A DNA stretch of 17,954 nucleotides from VFKU01 sp964620045. Lineage in GTDB: Bacteria > Hydrogenedentota > Hydrogenedentia > Hydrogenedentales > GCA-2746185. Both the position numbers and the translations under genes were made by a program. The stretch is from the NCBI GenBank assembly GCA_964620045.1, contig CAZUJL010000045.1, forward strand, positions 1 through 17,954, read 5' to 3'. Of the stretch, positions 15,165-17,954 are shown one piece after another (the first letter of the stretch is position 1; each line of letters starts with the position of its first letter). The notes under the pieces are model-generated. The model did not search any database. It was not told where the DNA came from and was given only the letters and a program-made list of their open reading frames with translations.

Positions 15165-15533
15165 TCAGCGGAGATTTCCGCCCAGCGATAGCTGATATTC
15201 GCGGATGATTTCGTCCAATTGCTCCGGCGTCAGCGATTTCTGCGCCAGCAACTCGGTCTTGGCGGCCTCATAAAACTGCGTGCTCAGTTCCTCATTCCGG
15301 ATCGCGTCTTCCTTGGACCGAAACGGGTCGTACAGCGCATCCGCCCGCGCCTCGGCGTCCGCCTTGAGGCGTGACAATTCCGCAGGCACGGCCATGCGCT
15401 CTTCAAAGCTAAGCCCGAATCGTTCCTGGCCGCGATGCACGGTGATGTCTTCGACAGGTGGACTCGCGGGGCCGCGGCAACCGGCGGCAGTGAGCAGAAG
15501 AGAGAGCATGGCCAGACGAATCGTGGTGAACAT
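15165..15533 (-). CDS. Small predicted lipoprotein
   Basis: This is a 122-residue protein with a lipoprotein signal peptide: basic start, hydrophobic core and lipobox L-T-A-A-G-C, with Cys19 as the lipidation site followed by R-G-P-A. The mature part is charged and mostly helical by appearance (A-V-P-A-E-L-S-R-L-K-A-D-A-E-A-R-A and later heptad-like stretches), without a domain I recognise. Residue 2 after the Cys is Gly, so there is no inner-membrane retention Asp, and outer-membrane placement is plausible. It is the last gene of a minus-strand group after the thioesterase and oxidoreductase, 41 bases from the latter. The ribosome binding site is weak. Function unknown. Confidence 0.75.
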   Translation of the reverse strand: MFTTIRLAMLSLLLTAAGCRGPASPPVEDITVHRGQERFGLSFEERMAVPAELSRLKADAEARADALYDPFRSKEDAIRNEELSTQFYEAAKTELLAQKSLTPEQLDEIIREYQLSLGGNLR

Positions 15534-15574
15534 GTATCAAGTATCCGCCGGAACGGGTGTGCGTTCAAACGGAC

Positions 15575-16726
15575 CTAGCGGTAGCGGCGCATCCACGTGC
15601 GATCGATGTGATCTTTCCATCGCCACACCCACCTGCCCCCGATGCTCCACGCGCCGCGCGACGCGACCGCGTAGCGGTCGCCCGTGCTGATGAGGCTGAG
15701 GTGATGTTTTTGCGGGCGATAGGGCCGGAGCGGTTTACCAAGAATCTGGCTCGCCAGGTTGTCCGCCAGCACGGGCGCTTCGCGCACGGCATAGACGCCC
15801 GATTTGGCCACGGACCGGCCCACCAGATGTGCCGCGTCGCCCGCCACAAACACAAATGCGTGCGACGTGCTCTGCAGTGTGTCGTTCACGAGCGGAAATC
15901 CCTGGTCGTTCACCGCCAATCCGCTGGCCCGCAACCACGGCGCCGCGGCGGCTTGCGTGACCCACACCAGCGTATCGAAGGGCACGCGCAGGCCTGACGC
16001 GCAGCGGACGTCGCCCTGCGTTACCTCCATTGCTGTTTCGCCGCGATGCAGCGCAACGGCACGCGCTCGCAACACGCGTTCGAGCCGCGTCCGTACTCCG
16101 GCGCTGTGCGTGGGGAGGAGTTCCTCGCTCGCCGAAACAATCGCAAACGTTGCCGGGGCGGTGTCGTGCAGCGTGTGCTGCATCGCGAGTGTCAGCTCCA
16201 CGGCCCCGGCGCCGCCGCCCACGATTACGAACCGGTGTTCCCGTGGTTGCTTTTCCAGCGACAGCCTGATGGCTTGCCAGTTTCGGACGAACGCATCAAC
16301 GGGTTTCGCCGGCCACGCAAACTCCCGCGCACCGGGCACATTCTCCATCGCCGGCGTAGCGCCGGTGTTCAGCGACAACAGATCGAAGGGAACCGGCGGC
16401 GCATCCACGCACAAGAGGTGTTTCTCCGCCAGATCGATTCCGTTGATGTCCGCCTGACAAAACATCGCGCCCGCTTTCTGCGCCAGCGCGCGCAAATCGA
16501 TGTGGCAGTCCTCGGCGCTGTAATCCCCGGCGATGAATCCCGGCAGCATGCCCGAGTACGGCATGGCCACATCGCGGGATACAAGCGTGATCGAGAGATG
16601 GGGGACAGGCGTCTTCGCAAACCGGCGCAGGACCTCGACGTGGCTATGACCGCCGCCGGCCAGCACCAGCCGCGTCGGCCCGTTCATGTCGCCGCCGGCC
16701 AGCACCAGCCGCGTCGGCCCGTTCAT
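15575..16726 (-). CDS. FAD/NAD(P)-dependent oxidoreductase, SelD N-terminal-domain type
   Basis: The sequence is a two-dinucleotide-fold flavoprotein: FAD-binding glycine motif L-A-G-G-G-H-S-H near the N-terminus, P-Y-S-G-M-L-P-G-F-I-A-G-D-Y, a second Rossmann motif F-V-I-V-G-G-G-A-G-A-V-E-L, and the late FAD motif F-V-A-G-D-A-A-H-L. The G-G-G-H-S-H and Y-S-G-M-L-P-G pattern is typical of the NDH-2/SQR-like domain found fused to the N-terminus of selenophosphate synthetase SelD; here it stands alone. The electron acceptor is unknown. Three starts are possible. ATG 16726 overlaps the upstream thioesterase stop as ATGA and gives 383 residues. ATG 16687, in the second copy of a 39-bp duplication, gives 370 residues and a normal N-terminus. 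ATG 16741 lies inside the thioesterase gene. The operon with an acyl-ACP thioesterase hints at lipid or quinone metabolism. Confidence 0.8.
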   Translation of the reverse strand: MNGPTRLVLAGGDMNGPTRLVLAGGGHSHVEVLRRFAKTPVPHLSITLVSRDVAMPYSGMLPGFIAGDYSAEDCHIDLRALAQKAGAMFCQADINGIDLAEKHLLCVDAPPVPFDLLSLNTGATPAMENVPGAREFAWPAKPVDAFVRNWQAIRLSLEKQPREHRFVIVGGGAGAVELTLAMQHTLHDTAPATFAIVSASEELLPTHSAGVRTRLERVLRARAVALHRGETAMEVTQGDVRCASGLRVPFDTLVWVTQAAAAPWLRASGLAVNDQGFPLVNDTLQSTSHAFVFVAGDAAHLVGRSVAKSGVYAVREAPVLADNLASQILGKPLRPYRPQKHHLSLISTGDRYAVASRGAWSIGGRWVWRWKDHIDRTWMRRYR

Positions 16727-16728
16727 GT
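16651..16728. repeat. Perfect 39-bp tandem duplication at a gene junction
   Basis: Bases 16651-16689 and 16690-16728 are identical. On the minus strand each copy carries the ATGA that joins the thioesterase stop to the oxidoreductase start, so the duplication adds 13 in-frame residues to the oxidoreductase. The number of bases is a multiple of three, so the frame is kept. Flanking CGCCGGCC-like sequence suggests slippage on a GC-rich repeat. Confidence 0.95.
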
Positions 16729-17475
16729 CGCCGGCCGCCATTCACTGGCCGCGATCGCGTTGATAGCGCCATCCCGCGCGCGCTTGAGCACATGGCGAAA
16801 CGCCCGCCGGTCCGCGGAGGATGCGGCCGATTCGGCGCTGGTCGCAATGAGTTCCTCGCCGAGTTTGGCTTCTTTCTTGAACGTGATCTCGAACACCGAG
16901 GGCAGGTGGGAATCCAGCACGTCCTGCGGCACAGCTTCGAGGCACCAGTCCACATAACTCGCGCTGTTCGCATGCTGGTTCGTGTCGAGTTCGCTGAACC
17001 GAACATGGAAATGCCGCGCATGCGCGCCGTCTTGCGGCGGATCCATGCGCTCAAACGAGTCTTCGATCGCGCGGCCCTCGTGCTCGCCATACGTCGCCGC
17101 CATCTGCGGCGGGATTTTTATGATTTTTTTCTTGGCCACATCGATCGTGAGCCACCGGCCCGTCGCCAACGCAATGACTTCGCCCCGCGCATCCGTGGCA
17201 CGCCATTCGCGCACGGCGAACAGTCCATGCAGGCACGAGCCCCAAGTTTCCACGCGCACCTCTTCGCGCCGCACGGGATACCGCAGCACCTCGAGCCGCA
17301 GCCGGTTCATCATCCACATGTAGCCGAGCTGCTGCAGCGCCGGGCCGTCCATCCCCGCGGCGTCCCCGTGCCGGATGGCGGTTTCCTGGAGATAGTTGAA
17401 CAACGAGACGGGGGTGAGGCGGGAGGCCCGGTCGGCTTCGTAGAACCGTACTTCAAATCGTTCGGTGTGCTTCAT
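16723..17475 (-). CDS. Acyl-ACP thioesterase (FatA/FatB-like double hot-dog)
   Basis: The enzyme hydrolyses fatty acyl-ACP (or acyl-CoA) to free fatty acid. The 250 residues form two hot-dog domains: the first with F-Y-E-A-D and the helix L-F-N-Y-L-Q-E-T-A, the second with the D-T-N-Q-H-A-N-S-A-S-Y-V-D-W segment (164-177), where Asn166 and His168 match the catalytic N-Q-H of plant FatA/FatB. The acidic residue of the later K-K-E-A segment (Glu202) is present, while the Cys that follows in plant enzymes is Ala. M-K-H-T-E-R-F-E-V-R at ATG 17475 is the natural start; an in-frame upstream extension to 17547 lacks conserved features. Its TGA overlaps the oxidoreductase ATG by ATGA, so the two are coupled. 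It could supply free fatty acids or set membrane chain length; the substrate is not determinable. Confidence 0.85.
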   Translation of the reverse strand: MKHTERFEVRFYEADRASRLTPVSLFNYLQETAIRHGDAAGMDGPALQQLGYMWMMNRLRLEVLRYPVRREEVRVETWGSCLHGLFAVREWRATDARGEVIALATGRWLTIDVAKKKIIKIPPQMAATYGEHEGRAIEDSFERMDPPQDGAHARHFHVRFSELDTNQHANSASYVDWCLEAVPQDVLDSHLPSVFEITFKKEAKLGEELIATSAESAASSADRRAFRHVLKRARDGAINAIAASEWRPAT

Positions 17476-17581
17476 GCACCGCCATGGTACAGCGAAGTCC
17501 CGCGCGCGGACAACGCCCATCCGCCCTAACCCCTTGCCGCGGTTCACATTGGACCACTTCGATCATTCCCGCGCCGCCCCT

Positions 17582-17610
17582 TTGCGCCCGCAGGCCGCGC
17601 AGTTTACAAT
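17582..17610 (+). promoter_or_regulatory. Candidate promoter of the small exported protein
   Basis: TTGCGC (17582-17587) and TACAAT (17605-17610) are separated by 17 bases; the -10 box matches 5 of 6 positions. It lies 51 bases before the ATG at 17661. A 6-bp hairpin GCGGGC/GCCCGC (17625-17630 with 17636-17641) lies in the predicted leader and resembles the palindromes elsewhere in the window. Confidence 0.45.
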
Positions 17611-17660
17611 AGCGACACGGCGTCGCGGGCGGCTTGCCCGCACAACCAGAGGGGCTTGCT

Positions 17661-17936
17661 ATGTCGTTGCAGAAAGCACTCGCGATTCTCGGATTGTGCG
17701 CCATGTTGATCCTCTGCATTGGGCTCTTTGCCGATGTCGCCCAGGCACAGGCCGCCAAAGACACCAAGAACGCCGCCAAAAAAGTCGATAAAAACCTCGC
17801 CTCGAAAAAGGGCGTCAGCGGCGCGCTCGCCAAGGGAAAGAAGGATGAGGAGAAGCCCGAAGCCGCCACACCCGTACAAATGGCGATCGGTATAGGCTCC
17901 ATCTTTGTCATGATCGCCGTTGTAAAGTGGCTCTAA
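17661..17936 (+). CDS. Small exported or membrane protein of unknown function
   Basis: This is a 91-residue protein in three parts: a hydrophobic signal-like segment (residues 5-29) ending in A-Q-A-Q-A, which could be a cleaved signal peptide; a hydrophilic Lys/Ala/Asp-rich stretch (about 30-68, with K-D-T-K-N-A-A-K-K and G-K-K-D-E-E-K); and a C-terminal membrane helix (about 70-90) ending V-V-K-W-L. I do not recognise the family. The layout would place the basic linker outside the membrane, tethered by one or two helices. AGAGGGG at 17648-17654 supports ATG 17661; the in-frame upstream ATG has no ribosome binding site. It is divergent from the thioesterase, with a 185-base gap. No link with neighbours is evident. 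Confidence 0.7.
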   Translation: MSLQKALAILGLCAMLILCIGLFADVAQAQAAKDTKNAAKKVDKNLASKKGVSGALAKGKKDEEKPEAATPVQMAIGIGSIFVMIAVVKWL

Positions 17937-17954
17937 CCGTCCAACCACACCACC

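Overview
The window is a high-G+C bacterial chromosome segment, probably from an uncultured Gram-negative lineage. The evidence for Gram-negative is a lipobox lipoprotein, Sec signal peptides and a secreted metallo-hydrolase. The genome also carries many short palindromic intergenic repeats. A topoisomerase I with C-terminal repeats instead of zinc fingers, a eukaryote-like (type 2) IleRS and a bacterial acyl-ACP thioesterase fit groups around Planctomycetes/Verrucomicrobia/Hydrogenedentes/Acidobacteria better than a model proteobacterium. I cannot fix the phylum without a search.

Layout. Positions 1-217 hold the 3' end of an alkaline-phosphatase-superfamily gene, closed by a strong intrinsic terminator. 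Positions 306-2250 hold a divergent pair: an acyl-CoA-dehydrogenase-like flavoprotein (minus) and an HxlR-type regulator with an extra C-terminal domain (plus). A 19-bp palindromic operator candidate lies between them. topA follows (2501-5212, TTG start), then a two-domain thiosulfate/mercaptopyruvate sulfurtransferase and a SufE-like sulfur acceptor, which together suggest sulfur trafficking towards Fe-S clusters. Positions 6785-7090 are a repeat-rich intergenic stretch: a cluster of small GC-rich palindromes, then a paired inverted REP-like element. After it come an exported B3-like metallo-hydrolase (7107-7985) and a lower-G+C gene with a Schlafen/AlbA_2-like N-terminus (8064-9050), the one clearly foreign-looking gene. 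ileS follows (9193-12567).

Positions 12691-15148 form a ferrous-iron uptake operon: feoA, feoB and a small Cys-rich membrane protein. An imperfect palindrome resembling DtxR/IdeR-type metal-regulated operators precedes feoA. On the minus strand (17475 down to 15165) an acyl-ACP thioesterase overlaps by ATGA an FAD/NAD(P) oxidoreductase of the type usually fused to SelD, followed by a small lipoprotein. The ATGA junction has been duplicated as a perfect 39-bp tandem repeat. The window ends with a small exported/membrane protein of unknown function (17661-17936) and its putative promoter.

Most of the window is ordinary core metabolism. The points most worth a second look are the Schlafen-like gene, the duplicated start junction, the palindromic repeats, the two operator candidates and the HPGH signature of the IleRS. 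I did not find CRISPR arrays, tRNA or rRNA genes, transposases or a recognisable multi-gene defence system.
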